This document shows, piece after piece, positions 1 through 9,497 of a stretch of 64,000 nucleotides of DNA. The position numbers and the translations under genes were made by a program. Every line of letters starts with the position of its first letter. Position 1 is the stretch's first letter. The DNA lies in assembly GCF_900141765.1 (NCBI RefSeq), contig NZ_FSRK01000003.1, positions 1 through 64,000 of the forward strand. Direction: 5' to 3'. The DNA comes from Epilithonimonas zeae (GTDB taxonomy: Bacteria; Bacteroidota; Bacteroidia; Flavobacteriales; Weeksellaceae). The notes below the pieces were generated by a model that saw only the letters and a list, made by a program, of their open reading frames with translations, did no database searches and was not told where the DNA came from.

Positions 1-82
1 GTTATATGTTATGTCAATGAACTTTGTTCTTTTCGCTTCATCAGGAATCTTAATCTGTCATCTTGTCCCTGATTTGCGAGTG

Positions 83-113
83 CAAAAGTAAAAAGTTTTT
101 CCTAAACTACCAA
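83..113 (-). promoter_or_regulatory. Leftward promoter P1, probable rRNA operon promoter
   Basis: On the minus strand a -7 element TACTTTTG (83-90) lies 20 nt downstream of a -33 TTG (111-113), the Bacteroidetes sigma-A pattern. It is the innermost of three tandem leftward promoters. The transcript would run off the left edge through a leader reading GAACAAAGTTCATTGACATA on the minus strand (about 16-35), which resembles the boxA-like leader before 16S rRNA genes in this phylum. The rRNA identity is inferred because the genes lie outside the window. Confidence 0.6.
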
Positions 114-209
114 AACTTTTTTGAAGTTTTTTTTTAATTAACCACAAATCCGTTTTTAATATGTTTTTCACTCCTCTCCTGCGCTCCGAGATCTCTCGAT
201 TTCGGATTG

Positions 210-239
210 CAAAGATAAGCAATCTTTTTAATCCTACAA
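210..239 (-). promoter_or_regulatory. Leftward promoter P2, probable rRNA operon promoter
   Basis: The minus strand carries TATCTTTG (210-217) with a TTG (237-239) 19 nt upstream. About 20 nt into the transcript is the decamer AGCGCAGGAG (176-185), which recurs at the same relative position after P3. This suggests a conserved initially transcribed region. Confidence 0.6.
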
Positions 240-336
240 GCCTTTTCTTATTTTATATTTAATAATTTTTAAACCATTAAATACTTACTAATTATTAACC
301 TGTAACTCCTGCGCTGCTTATCTCTCAAAGCGGTGG

Positions 337-367
337 CAAAAGTAGAGCTTCTTATCTCATCTCGCAA
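337..367 (-). promoter_or_regulatory. Leftward promoter P3, probable rRNA operon promoter
   Basis: The minus strand carries TACTTTTG (337-344) with a TTG (365-367) 20 nt upstream. The decamer AGCGCAGGAG follows at 306-315. With P1 and P2 it forms a three-promoter array spaced about 127 bp apart, the kind of arrangement expected for stable RNA. The remaining sequence up to 555 shows no gene. Confidence 0.6.
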
Positions 368-554
368 ATATTAACCCAGTTATTTAAACATTATATCCTT
401 ATTAAGCTGATTTGTAGTAAGTTTAATTTTAATGTAATGACTACTTTAGTCTGAAACATTATTTCTGATTGAAAAAAAAAGGAACAAATAAGCGGTTTTA
501 AAATTTCGAGTAGGAAAAAGCTTGGAATAATTACACCTTATTATAAAATTAAAG

Positions 555-594
555 AAAAATAGAAGAGCCTGAAAGTATGTTTCCTGGCTCTTCT
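555..594 (-). terminator. Rho-independent terminator of the large T9SS gene
   Basis: A perfect 9-bp stem (561-569 with 586-594, AGAAGAGCC) has extra GAAA/TTTC pairing inside. On the minus strand it is followed by a T-rich run. It lies about 50 nt beyond the stop of the gene ending at 642. Confidence 0.8.
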
Positions 595-641
595 ATAATA
601 TTGTAATTAAAATCTATTATTAGATTAATTGTTCTTGAATT

Positions 642-3600
642 TTACTTAATCACTTTTTTTGTTCTTAAACTTCCAGAATTTTCTGCTTTTATTATATATA
701 CTCCGTGGGGTAAAGTATTAGCCTCGATAACAATATTCTTTTCTTTTGAATATAGGTGACGAATCAATTTTCCTCCAGCATCGTATAATTCTACATTTCC
801 AAGTTTTTCCGAAGATTGAACTACAAAACTTTCTCCGTTTCTGTAAACCTGGAACTCAGATTTTTTGTCATCAGCCACAGCTAATGTACCTTCTTTATAT
901 ACAATTTCGAAACGGTTATTATTAGTTCCTTTAGTTGCTGTAAAAGTATAAATTTCATTGCTACTTAAATCAAAATATTGATTCAGCACTTTATCTCTTA
1001 AGTAAACTTTTTGATTAGTTTCAAAAATACCTTCCGGAGTTTGAAGTTTAATTTTGTAAGTTCCATTGACTGCAAATACATTTCCTAAAGTAATAAAATC
1101 GTCAGTTGAGAAGCTATTAACCTTACCTTGAATAGCTAATTTTCTTGCACCTAATATAGAATAAAATGAATCTGAACCTACAGCTAATAATTCCCCATCA
1201 AAATCGGTTTCATAATTATCGGTTGCTCCTTCGATATAACCTACAAGAATTGTATTAACCAAATTAGAAGGCGAAGTCATCGTGAGCCAGAATCTATTTT
1301 TTGGAGTTGATTTTTGGTAGAAATTACCATTATCCGTCACTCTGATATTATTACTAAAATCTAACGGCTGATCTCTACCTCCTGCTTTTGCCTGAATAAT
1401 GAACGCCTGACCAACTTTGATTTTTCCATTCGGCACAATAGATCCATTGTAAGGATTTTCTGGATTATAAGTTGCCGGAGAACCTCCTGTTCCATTATAA
1501 ATTGCATAATTGTTACCATTATATCCGGATCCAACTTGTCCAGGCGTATAACTGTTATTGGTCCAAAACCAAACCGTAGAATAGATTTTAGCAGAGTTCA
1601 ATTGGTAAAATAAATCAAAATCAATATTAGATGGATAAGGATTTCCAACCAAATTGAATCCGTGATTAGCATCTGTCCATTTCAGGTTTTGATATTGGAG
1701 ATTTCCGTTATTCGGAATTCCATTGAAATTGTATGTTTTGTTATAGCCATCAGTTCCAGCTTCTGCACGGATTGCATAACCTTTTCCTGTCTGGAATGTT
1801 GCATCGTTGGTTATTGTAAACTTATCATTCGACTCGTTATATTGTAAATAACCGTTTGCCGGAGTGTTCGGAGAGAAGCCATTTGTTCCTTTAATAGTCT
1901 GCCCACTAACTGGTGAACTCCAATAAACATAATCAATTGCAACAGCAGCATTGTTGTTCATATCTGTTACACTTCTCTGAACCTGGATATCGCCTTCATT
2001 GGTTACGTTATCAGTCTGAATCAAATTAGCATCACTTTCTATGATGAAATTAGCTGCAGATCCATTATTTGTAATTTTTTTCTTAACATTAACCGGGAAA
2101 TTTGGTCTTACTCTCAAAGTTCCTCCTGCATTGACTGTCAAATCACAAACATCTAAAGCTCCATTTGTTTGAGTATTATAACTTCCTGCGATAATCACCT
2201 TACTTCCTAAAACCGGAGTTCCATTACTCCAAACATTGCTTGCCCAGGTATTTGCAGCTTCTTTGATTTGAGTTGCTTGTGTTGCTGTGTAACAAGTCTG
2301 CGTATTTTCCCTTACCTGACAATAAAATTGATAATTATTAAGACCATTAACATCACTTATCGTTAAAGTCTGAGTAGTTGCACCCGAATAAACACCACCA
2401 TCTACAACTGCTGTCCAAGCACCTGTATTTTTCAACTCATACCATTGATAAGCCAATACATTACCTCCCACATAGCCTTCTGTTGCTGTAAGCGCTAAAG
2501 ATGCGTTCACTATATCACAATTTACTACGTATGAAGGTTGAGCTGTAATTACCGGAGGCGTTCTAACCACAGGAGGCTCAGATGCCACATTAGCCAAACA
2601 CTGTCCCGTTTCTACAACTTTGATAGTCCATTCTGATTCTACAAAAGTTGCTTTAGGAGATAAGAATGCATTTTTTCTTTTCAAATAATAACCTACATAA
2701 TTAGGTGCTTTGAAATCATCAACCACAACAGAACCTTTTCTTAGCTGTAAACCATCATTTGCATTAAAACCGCCTGTGATACTTCCATTGCCTGTTGGTG
2801 CATATCCACAAGCCGATCCACTTACTCCAATTACAGCTAATCCACCTGCTGAAAGACTCCCTGATAATGTTCCATAACTTCCATAATCTACACCATAATC
2901 ATTAGCTCTGTAGAAGCTATAATCAGCTAAATTAACAGTATCATTAGTTCCATTATAAATAGAAACAGTTCCTCCTGATCCGCCATTTTCGTCATACACT
3001 TCATATATAATAAGATCTGTTGCAATAGTACCAGAACCTGATCCTATTAACGCTTCACAACCTGAAGCATCTTCTTTGATTAATGTAAAAGCAGTCTCGG
3101 AATCACAATCTAAAGCCGTATCAACTACAATATCTCCGTCTGCTGTTACAGGAACAGTTGCTTTGATTTGTGTAGCACTAATATATTGCAGAACTGCATT
3201 TGCAGACCCAAACTTAACTGTTGAAGCAGCAGTGAAATCAGTTCCGGTAATTGTTACGATTGTATTGGCAGGTCCACTTATTGGGAATGCTATGATTGTT
3301 GCCGGAATACAACTACTAGCACAATATACTCTTACTGCATCTAAGAATCCTCTTCTTGTTGTTGAAATTGTTAATTGAGAACCAGTTGGTACATTTTCAA
3401 ATTCAGCAGTAACAGTTTCAAAACCATCTGCCATTTTATTATTGTAAATTACATTTTTTGTAACACCATTTACTGCAATATTAAAACTGCCTTCAACAGT
3501 AGTCCATCCTTTTACATCTAGTTCAACAGTAATATTACCACTCACTTCTGTTAAATTTCTTGAAGTAATTGTTCCGCTAGTTGTCGTTCCAATTCTAATT

Positions 3601-6467
3601 GCGCCGCCTGCTTGATAAACAGTAGAAGTCGTTGGAAAATTGGTATTTCCTGACCATGCAGAACTTGATCCACTTGTACTTGTATTATTACCTGCTGTAA
3701 TTGCATTAAAAGTTTCTTCAAAGCAAGGTCCAGTAATCACCGAAAGCGTTGCAACATTAGAAGTTTTGCTACCACAGTCATTACTTACAATGACGTGATA
3801 CTTATATCCATTTTTAGACAATGGCACATTTGTAAGTGTCAATGTATTGCTACTTGTTCCTACATTTATCCAAGTCCCAGCCGCGCCTGTAGGACTTTCT
3901 TGCCATTGGTAAGTGAAGGGTGCAGATCCAGAAGCTGCTACTGAAAAGCTTGCATTAGCTCCAGTTATTATACTTTGGTTGGTTGGCTGGGTAGTGATAG
4001 TTGGCGCTGATAATATAGAAATTGGCTCTTGTGTTACATAAGAACCCGTGCTCCAGCAAAAACCATTATAAGCACGTACATAATAATTACCTGAGACTGT
4101 AACAGAATAAGGCTCAGACGCTGTAGAACCATCAGCAAAAACAACCGGATTAGCTGTAGATGTTCCTGTAGCTGCAGTCTGCCAATAAAAAGTAGCACCT
4201 GCCGTCATATTGGCTTCGTCTTGAGTTCCTATTTCATAAATAAGAACCGCAGTACTACAAACCGGATTTTCCAAAGGCGTAATCTCACCATTAGGAGTTA
4301 CAGGAACCTGACAAGGTGTAGTTACTGTTCTCGGATTATTAGTAATTGTAGTTGTATTGTATATATAATTACTTGAACAGATATTATATTCATAAACTCT
4401 GACATAATATGTTGTAGATGGTGCTAAACCAATTATTGCCACATTATTCCCTGTTCCGGAATAAATAACTTGCTCTCCACCTCCGTAAACTGTATTAGCT
4501 AAAGGTAGAACATTAGAACTAACCGGATTTGTAAAGTTATTAATTGTATTAATCACCACTACTCTACCAATACCGTTACCTGCGGTTAAATTAACAGTCA
4601 TTCCTGATGATGTAACCGAAGTGAATGACGCGACTGCTGATTGTGTGGTAGGTGCTAGACAAGCCGCTACACTTCCTGACAATGCGACCTCAGCATAATT
4701 TGCTTCAATAGCACTTCCTCCACTTACAAGAACTGTATCTGTATAATTAGCATTAGCTATTAAACCTGCTTTCAAACGGACATAGAATGTTTTAGAAGCG
4801 CCAATATAACTAGCTGGAAGTGCTATTGCATGACTATAAGGTCCTGTTGCACTTTCTGCAATTTCAAATCGGTCATCTATCGTTACCAATTCTACAGGAT
4901 CGGTGTCTGTATTTTCCAAATCGCTACCATTCAATACAAAAGATTGTGCAGTAGAAGGACCGTTGCTTTCCACATAGTTGAAACCAGATAAAGAAGTTGG
5001 CGTTACTGTAAATTTAGGTGGATTTTTTATCCAATGAGCATACAAGGTTATTGTCGCACTAGAAGCTGAGTGAGTATAAGTAGCTCCTGCAGTATAGTCT
5101 GCTACAGTCCCTGCTGCCGTGGTTTTCCAACCACCAAAAGTATATCCTGCTCTTGTAAAAGCTGAACCATTATTTAGAACAAGTGTACCCGATTTAACGC
5201 CCGTAATTCCGTTATAGTAACCATCCTGGCTAGAAATTGTTCCCAACCCGCCATTATTATTGTAAGCAACATTAAATTTCCAGCGGGCATATATCGTAAT
5301 ATTACTACTTGGCATCGGTGCAGGTCCATAACTAGAACCCGGTGTATTGATGACACCTCCACTAACACCATTCGGAATACTGTACCAGCTTGCAAGCGTA
5401 TAACCATTCTTGGCAAGCGTTGTAGGATTAGCTAATACAATTCCCGGACTTTGTCCTCCTGTAAAGTTATCGTTTGCAGGAATGGTACTTGCATCACTAG
5501 TATTATCATTACCATTATAAGTAAGCGTATAAGTAACAGGCGCAGTAACTGCACCAGCAACAGAAACATTTCCTGTAGTTGCCCCTGTACTAGCATTGGA
5601 TACATAAGTTGTTGCACCTCCATAAGTCGCGGCAGTTAATCCACTTTGTAATCTGACATATACTGTTTGCCCTGCAGAAACATTCCCTTCTGCAGCCGTA
5701 TAAGAGATAGTACCTGCGTAAGTACCTGTTGCTGTTTTTGAAACTTCAAAATTTGTAGGTGCAGTCACGGTAACCCCTGCTGTTAAATTAGTACCTTTTA
5801 AATTATAGGATTGTGCTGCTGAAGGACCTGAACCTTGAGAATAGTTTAACCCTGTTATAGAAGTGGGCGTAAGTGTAAGAGTTGGAGTAGCAGTAACCGT
5901 TAACTTATATAAAGTAATATCTTGCTGACTGCCTGTATAACAAGCAAATCTAGGAGCACTTGTATTGTATTGTAAGGATCTACCGCTAACTCCGAGATTC
6001 TGAACACTGAATGTTCCACCAGAATAAGTAAAACTCCATCTTTGATTATTAGTAGTTGCAGTAGATACAGCTTGAACATTATTACTACTACCTGTATAAG
6101 ATGCAAAAACATTGGCATCTTCATTATATATAGACTTTCCTGTTCCGTTAGTTTCTATTTTCCAAACAATTGCCTTAGAAGGATTAGTAATTGTGGTTCC
6201 TGAAGTTGGAGATATAGATGTATTCGCAAAAAATGTCCCGTTATGAGTATTATTCATTGCCTGAGTTGTACCATAAGCTACAACATAATAGCCATCAGTA
6301 AAACCTGCAGCAGCAGTAACTTTGGTAAACGTCCCAGTTCCAGAATATTGAGCGATAGCTTTCCCTCCAATTAAAAGTAAAAAGAAAAGTAAAAAAGCCT
6401 TGATAGACTTCCAGAGAAAATATGTTCTCAGAGAGAATAAATTTTGATCCATAGCATTTGTTTTCAT
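642..6467 (-). CDS. Giant multidomain secreted protein with T9SS type A sorting domain
   Basis: This 1941-residue protein is predicted to be exported by Sec and then by the type IX secretion system. A hydrophobic signal segment lies at about residues 20-40, after a long polar N-terminus; Met6 is an alternative start. Two related beta-sandwich repeats (about 195-310 and 485-600, each opening with a TPTS...GxNY motif) flank InlB/Flg-like B-repeats. Ig-like segments follow, then an IPT/TIG-like segment containing ISGPANTIVTITGTDF, a lamin-tail-like domain and further Ig-like sequence. The last 80 residues have the usual sorting-domain pattern, ending near PHGVYIIKAENSG and KKVIK. No catalytic domain was recognised, so an adhesin or cell-surface structural role is an inference. 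It is monocistronic, with its own terminator. Confidence 0.85.
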   Translation of the reverse strand: MKTNAMDQNLFSLRTYFLWKSIKAFLLFFLLLIGGKAIAQYSGTGTFTKVTAAAGFTDGYYVVAYGTTQAMNNTHNGTFFANTSISPTSGTTITNPSKAIVWKIETNGTGKSIYNEDANVFASYTGSSNNVQAVSTATTNNQRWSFTYSGGTFSVQNLGVSGRSLQYNTSAPRFACYTGSQQDITLYKLTVTATPTLTLTPTSITGLNYSQGSGPSAAQSYNLKGTNLTAGVTVTAPTNFEVSKTATGTYAGTISYTAAEGNVSAGQTVYVRLQSGLTAATYGGATTYVSNASTGATTGNVSVAGAVTAPVTYTLTYNGNDNTSDASTIPANDNFTGGQSPGIVLANPTTLAKNGYTLASWYSIPNGVSGGVINTPGSSYGPAPMPSSNITIYARWKFNVAYNNNGGLGTISSQDGYYNGITGVKSGTLVLNNGSAFTRAGYTFGGWKTTAAGTVADYTAGATYTHSASSATITLYAHWIKNPPKFTVTPTSLSGFNYVESNGPSTAQSFVLNGSDLENTDTDPVELVTIDDRFEIAESATGPYSHAIALPASYIGASKTFYVRLKAGLIANANYTDTVLVSGGSAIEANYAEVALSGSVAACLAPTTQSAVASFTSVTSSGMTVNLTAGNGIGRVVVINTINNFTNPVSSNVLPLANTVYGGGEQVIYSGTGNNVAIIGLAPSTTYYVRVYEYNICSSNYIYNTTTITNNPRTVTTPCQVPVTPNGEITPLENPVCSTAVLIYEIGTQDEANMTAGATFYWQTAATGTSTANPVVFADGSTASEPYSVTVSGNYYVRAYNGFCWSTGSYVTQEPISILSAPTITTQPTNQSIITGANASFSVAASGSAPFTYQWQESPTGAAGTWINVGTSSNTLTLTNVPLSKNGYKYHVIVSNDCGSKTSNVATLSVITGPCFEETFNAITAGNNTSTSGSSSAWSGNTNFPTTSTVYQAGGAIRIGTTTSGTITSRNLTEVSGNITVELDVKGWTTVEGSFNIAVNGVTKNVIYNNKMADGFETVTAEFENVPTGSQLTISTTRRGFLDAVRVYCASSCIPATIIAFPISGPANTIVTITGTDFTAASTVKFGSANAVLQYISATQIKATVPVTADGDIVVDTALDCDSETAFTLIKEDASGCEALIGSGSGTIATDLIIYEVYDENGGSGGTVSIYNGTNDTVNLADYSFYRANDYGVDYGSYGTLSGSLSAGGLAVIGVSGSACGYAPTGNGSITGGFNANDGLQLRKGSVVVDDFKAPNYVGYYLKRKNAFLSPKATFVESEWTIKVVETGQCLANVASEPPVVRTPPVITAQPSYVVNCDIVNASLALTATEGYVGGNVLAYQWYELKNTGAWTAVVDGGVYSGATTQTLTISDVNGLNNYQFYCQVRENTQTCYTATQATQIKEAANTWASNVWSNGTPVLGSKVIIAGSYNTQTNGALDVCDLTVNAGGTLRVRPNFPVNVKKKITNNGSAANFIIESDANLIQTDNVTNEGDIQVQRSVTDMNNNAAVAIDYVYWSSPVSGQTIKGTNGFSPNTPANGYLQYNESNDKFTITNDATFQTGKGYAIRAEAGTDGYNKTYNFNGIPNNGNLQYQNLKWTDANHGFNLVGNPYPSNIDFDLFYQLNSAKIYSTVWFWTNNSYTPGQVGSGYNGNNYAIYNGTGGSPATYNPENPYNGSIVPNGKIKVGQAFIIQAKAGGRDQPLDFSNNIRVTDNGNFYQKSTPKNRFWLTMTSPSNLVNTILVGYIEGATDNYETDFDGELLAVGSDSFYSILGARKLAIQGKVNSFSTDDFITLGNVFAVNGTYKIKLQTPEGIFETNQKVYLRDKVLNQYFDLSSNEIYTFTATKGTNNNRFEIVYKEGTLAVADDKKSEFQVYRNGESFVVQSSEKLGNVELYDAGGKLIRHLYSKEKNIVIEANTLPHGVYIIKAENSGSLRTKKVIK

Positions 6468-6679
6468 TAAGCAAGCAAATATAACCGCATAACTAAAACA
6501 AACACCTGAGTTTTAAAATGTTAATATAAATGTAAAAATACTGTCAAAATCGCATCAATTTTGTGGATAAAGCTTATTTGTTAAAATTCCATTTTCCAAA
6601 ATTTTACAAACACTTAACTTTTAGTTTACAACTGCTTAGATTTTGGATTAAACAACTCAACCGAGTAATTACCAGAAAA

Positions 6680-7459
6680 CTACTTGATTACCATCATCTG
6701 GCTATAAAGATTTTCCAGATGCAGAATTTTTGTAAAAGGGCTTTTTACTTTTTCCAATTCTTCTTTGGCGTGGATGTAGCTGTATCGGGAAGCGATGTTG
6801 TGCATATTAGAAACCAGCACCAGCCAGCATTCTTTCGCCTTGCTGTTGTATAGAGGATATTTGGTATTCTTCTTTTCGATGACTTCCAATATTTTGTCAG
6901 AATGCAGCTCATCAAACAGAGATAACTGATACTCCAAAAACAAAAGAACGCCTTTCTGGTGGGGCGTTCTTCTGATATGTTTTACGAATTTGGTTTTTTT
7001 GTTATTTGTAATCGCAGACGAGATTTCTTTAATCAATTGCTCAGGTTGCTGGTAAAAATCTTCCTGTATATAATCTATATTAAGATGATAAATGCCATAA
7101 AGACTCTTATATTCTGCCAAAAGCTTTTCTACGGTGCGAAAGATGTGATTAATATAACTCTCCTTTTTTTTAAGCTCAAAATGGTTAATAATCTCCGAAA
7201 CTTCTATCCCAATCTGCTTTCCTTTATAATTGATGATAAAATCCGGACTCTCGCCTGTCAGGTTTTCGATTTCCATTTCAGGATAATGCTGGAAGAGTGT
7301 ATCTAGTAACAGCAATTCTGTTTTTTTCTGATATTCCTCGCGTTCGTGCAGTTTGGCGTTGCTGATGGAGTTATACCATTTGACTAAATTGTCTGACTTG
7401 TCACCGTTGGAAGCAACGCAAATCTCCAGATTTCTATTAAGGTCTTCACAATAAATCAT
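6680..7459 (-). CDS. Hypothetical protein with a possible PD-(D/E)xK nuclease-like core
   Basis: I do not recognise a named family. The 259-residue protein lacks a signal peptide and membrane segments. Residues 70-90 read ESPDFIINYKGKQIGIEVSE. A PD pair (72-73) followed 13 residues later by a strand containing E86 resembles the core of PD-(D/E)xK nucleases, but the usual lysine is a serine (S88). The rest is charged and helical. The gene stands alone between the T9SS protein and the divergent phosphorylase gene, with no methylase or helicase partner. A nuclease-fold assignment is tentative; it could be an orphan defence or DNA-processing protein. Confidence 0.55.
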   Translation of the reverse strand: MIYCEDLNRNLEICVASNGDKSDNLVKWYNSISNAKLHEREEYQKKTELLLLDTLFQHYPEMEIENLTGESPDFIINYKGKQIGIEVSEIINHFELKKKESYINHIFRTVEKLLAEYKSLYGIYHLNIDYIQEDFYQQPEQLIKEISSAITNNKKTKFVKHIRRTPHQKGVLLFLEYQLSLFDELHSDKILEVIEKKNTKYPLYNSKAKECWLVLVSNMHNIASRYSYIHAKEELEKVKSPFTKILHLENLYSQMMVIK

Positions 7460-7697
7460 CTTCGTATTATTAGAAATTAAACCTTTTTAAATTTAATAAA
7501 TTATTGATTACAAAACACTTATATGAATTAAATTTAACAAAAAAGAAACAAGATTTAAGACATAAGATTCAAGATTGAGCTATTTAAAATTTCTTTTAAA
7601 GCTTCACAAACAAGCAATGGAAGCCCAATAGCACCATTCCAACTTTGATTTTTTGAACATTGTAAGTGTATAATCTATGGTACAAAAAACTAATTAT

Positions 7698-7705
7698 TAT
7701 ATTTG
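7698..7705 (+). promoter_or_regulatory. -7 element of the glucan phosphorylase gene
   Basis: TATATTTG matches the Bacteroidetes -7 consensus TAnnTTTG and lies 40 nt before the start codon. No good -33 TTG is present at 19-20 nt. Confidence 0.45.
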
Positions 7706-7744
7706 CAGGCATATAGACGACCTTAAAAAAAATTTACTACACTA

Positions 7745-9397
7745 ATGGATTTTAAAAACTTTAAGATGCCTTACAGCATCAATCCAGATTATTCCAAAAA
7801 AACGGCTTATTTCTCTATGGAGTTTGCCATAGATCAGGCCCTGAAGATCTACAGCGGCGGACTAGGTTTCCTTGCAGGATCTCATATGAAGAGTGCCTAC
7901 AATCTGAAACAAGATTTTGTTGGAATCGGGATTCTTTGGAAATATGGTTATTATGACCAAAGCAGAAATATGGATCAAACCCTGAATCCAATCTGGACAA
8001 AAAAAATGTACAGCTTCCTTGAAGATACGGGCATCAAATTCCAAATCGAGATTCATAACGCTCCGGTTTGGGTAAAAGTTTGGTATCTGGCTCCGGAGAC
8101 ATTCAAAACTTGTCCTATGTTTTTCTTGAGTACAGACGTGCCGGAAAACGATCATTTATCTAAGACTATTTGCCACAAATTATACGACGCCAACGAATCT
8201 ACCAAGGTTGCACAATATATCCTTCTAGGAAAAGGTGGTGCAAAATTATTGGATGAGATGAATTTCCACAGAGAAGTTTATCACCTGAATGAGGCGCACG
8301 GCTTGCCAGCAGCATTCTATCTTTTAAGAAAATATGGTGGCAATCTGGCTAAAGTGAAAGAAAAATTAGTTTTCACAACCCACACACCAGAAGAAGCTGG
8401 AAATGAAAAACACAATATCCACCTTTGCCACGATATGTCTTATTTCTGTGGTTTAACCATCGATGAAGTTAAAAGAATCGAAGGTGTACAGGATGACAGA
8501 TTCAACCACTCGCTTTGTGCTTTGAGAATGTCAAGAATTGCGAATGGCGTTTCTCAATTACACGGCGTAGTTTCCAGAGATATGTGGAACAAATATGACG
8601 GAATTTGTGAAATCAAGTCTATTACCAATGCTCAGGAGTTCGGTTATTGGGGCGACAAAGCGCTTTATAAGCACAAAGAAAATAATGACGCTGCAGAGTT
8701 TGACATCAGAAAAGCTTATCTTAAGAAAAGAGCATTCAGAATTGTAGCAGATCAGACAGGCAATATGTTTGATACCAAAGTTTTGACCATCGTTTGGGCA
8801 AGACGTTTTGCAGGTTATAAAAGAGCAGACCTTTTATTAGCTGACAAAGAACGTTTCAGAAGAATGTTGGAGAACAAAGAGCATCCGGTTCAAATCATCT
8901 GGGCAGGAAAACCTTATCCAATGGACTATGGCGCAATTTCTACGTTCAACAATTTGGTTGAGGAAAGCAAAAACCATAAAAACATGGCCGTTCTTACAGG
9001 TTATGAGTTAGCTTTGAGTAAGGCTTTGAAACAAGGTTCTGACATTTGGTTGAACAACCCAAGAGTTCCAAGAGAAGCATCCGGAACCAGTGGAATGACA
9101 GCATCTATGAACGGTTCTGTCAACCTTTCTACAGACGACGGATGGATCCCAGAATTTGCAAAACACGGCGAGAACTCTTTCGTGGTTCCAAAAGCAGATT
9201 ACGATAACTGGCCAGTTGTAGAACAAGATAATTTTGACCTTAATAATCTTTATGATGTTTTGGAAAATGAGATTATCCCAACATACTACGAGAAGCCAGA
9301 CCAATGGAGAAAAATCGTTCATAACGCTATGGATGATGTGAAAATTCAATTCGGAAGTGATAGAATGGCAGATGAATATTACAAATTACTTTATTAA
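7745..9397 (+). CDS. Alpha-glucan (glycogen) phosphorylase family protein lacking the PLP lysine
   Basis: This 550-residue GT35-type protein belongs to the short bacterial phosphorylase group, which normally releases glucose-1-phosphate from alpha-1,4-glucan. The family hallmark near residues 444-452 reads EASGTSGMTASMNG. In active phosphorylases the residue after GM is the lysine that forms the Schiff base with pyridoxal phosphate; here the codon at 9098-9100 is ACA, giving Thr452. The rest of the fold is intact, including the N-terminal YFSMEFA motif and the C-terminal LST-DDGW segment. It may therefore be a divergent glucosyltransferase or a non-catalytic glucan-binding protein. The gene is monocistronic with a strong terminator. 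Confidence 0.8.
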   Translation: MDFKNFKMPYSINPDYSKKTAYFSMEFAIDQALKIYSGGLGFLAGSHMKSAYNLKQDFVGIGILWKYGYYDQSRNMDQTLNPIWTKKMYSFLEDTGIKFQIEIHNAPVWVKVWYLAPETFKTCPMFFLSTDVPENDHLSKTICHKLYDANESTKVAQYILLGKGGAKLLDEMNFHREVYHLNEAHGLPAAFYLLRKYGGNLAKVKEKLVFTTHTPEEAGNEKHNIHLCHDMSYFCGLTIDEVKRIEGVQDDRFNHSLCALRMSRIANGVSQLHGVVSRDMWNKYDGICEIKSITNAQEFGYWGDKALYKHKENNDAAEFDIRKAYLKKRAFRIVADQTGNMFDTKVLTIVWARRFAGYKRADLLLADKERFRRMLENKEHPVQIIWAGKPYPMDYGAISTFNNLVEESKNHKNMAVLTGYELALSKALKQGSDIWLNNPRVPREASGTSGMTASMNGSVNLSTDDGWIPEFAKHGENSFVVPKADYDNWPVVEQDNFDLNNLYDVLENEIIPTYYEKPDQWRKIVHNAMDDVKIQFGSDRMADEYYKLLY

Positions 9398-9417
9398 GTA
9401 TATAAATCTTAATTTCC

Positions 9418-9455
9418 AACCCCTTCAGAGTTTAAAACTTTGAAGGGGTTTTTAT
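9418..9455 (+). terminator. Terminator after the phosphorylase gene
   Basis: ACCCCTTCA pairs with TGAAGGGGT, with AGTTT/AAACT pairing inside, and a T-rich tract follows. It separates the phosphorylase from comF. Confidence 0.85.
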
Positions 9456-9497
9456 TTGAAGAAAATTTTTAATTTAGTTTTCAGAAACTTATTAACT

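Noticed and set aside
1662-6124. Several plus- and minus-strand ORFs inside the T9SS gene
   Set aside because: They are shadows of the repetitive coding sequence in other frames, without start signals or recognisable domains.
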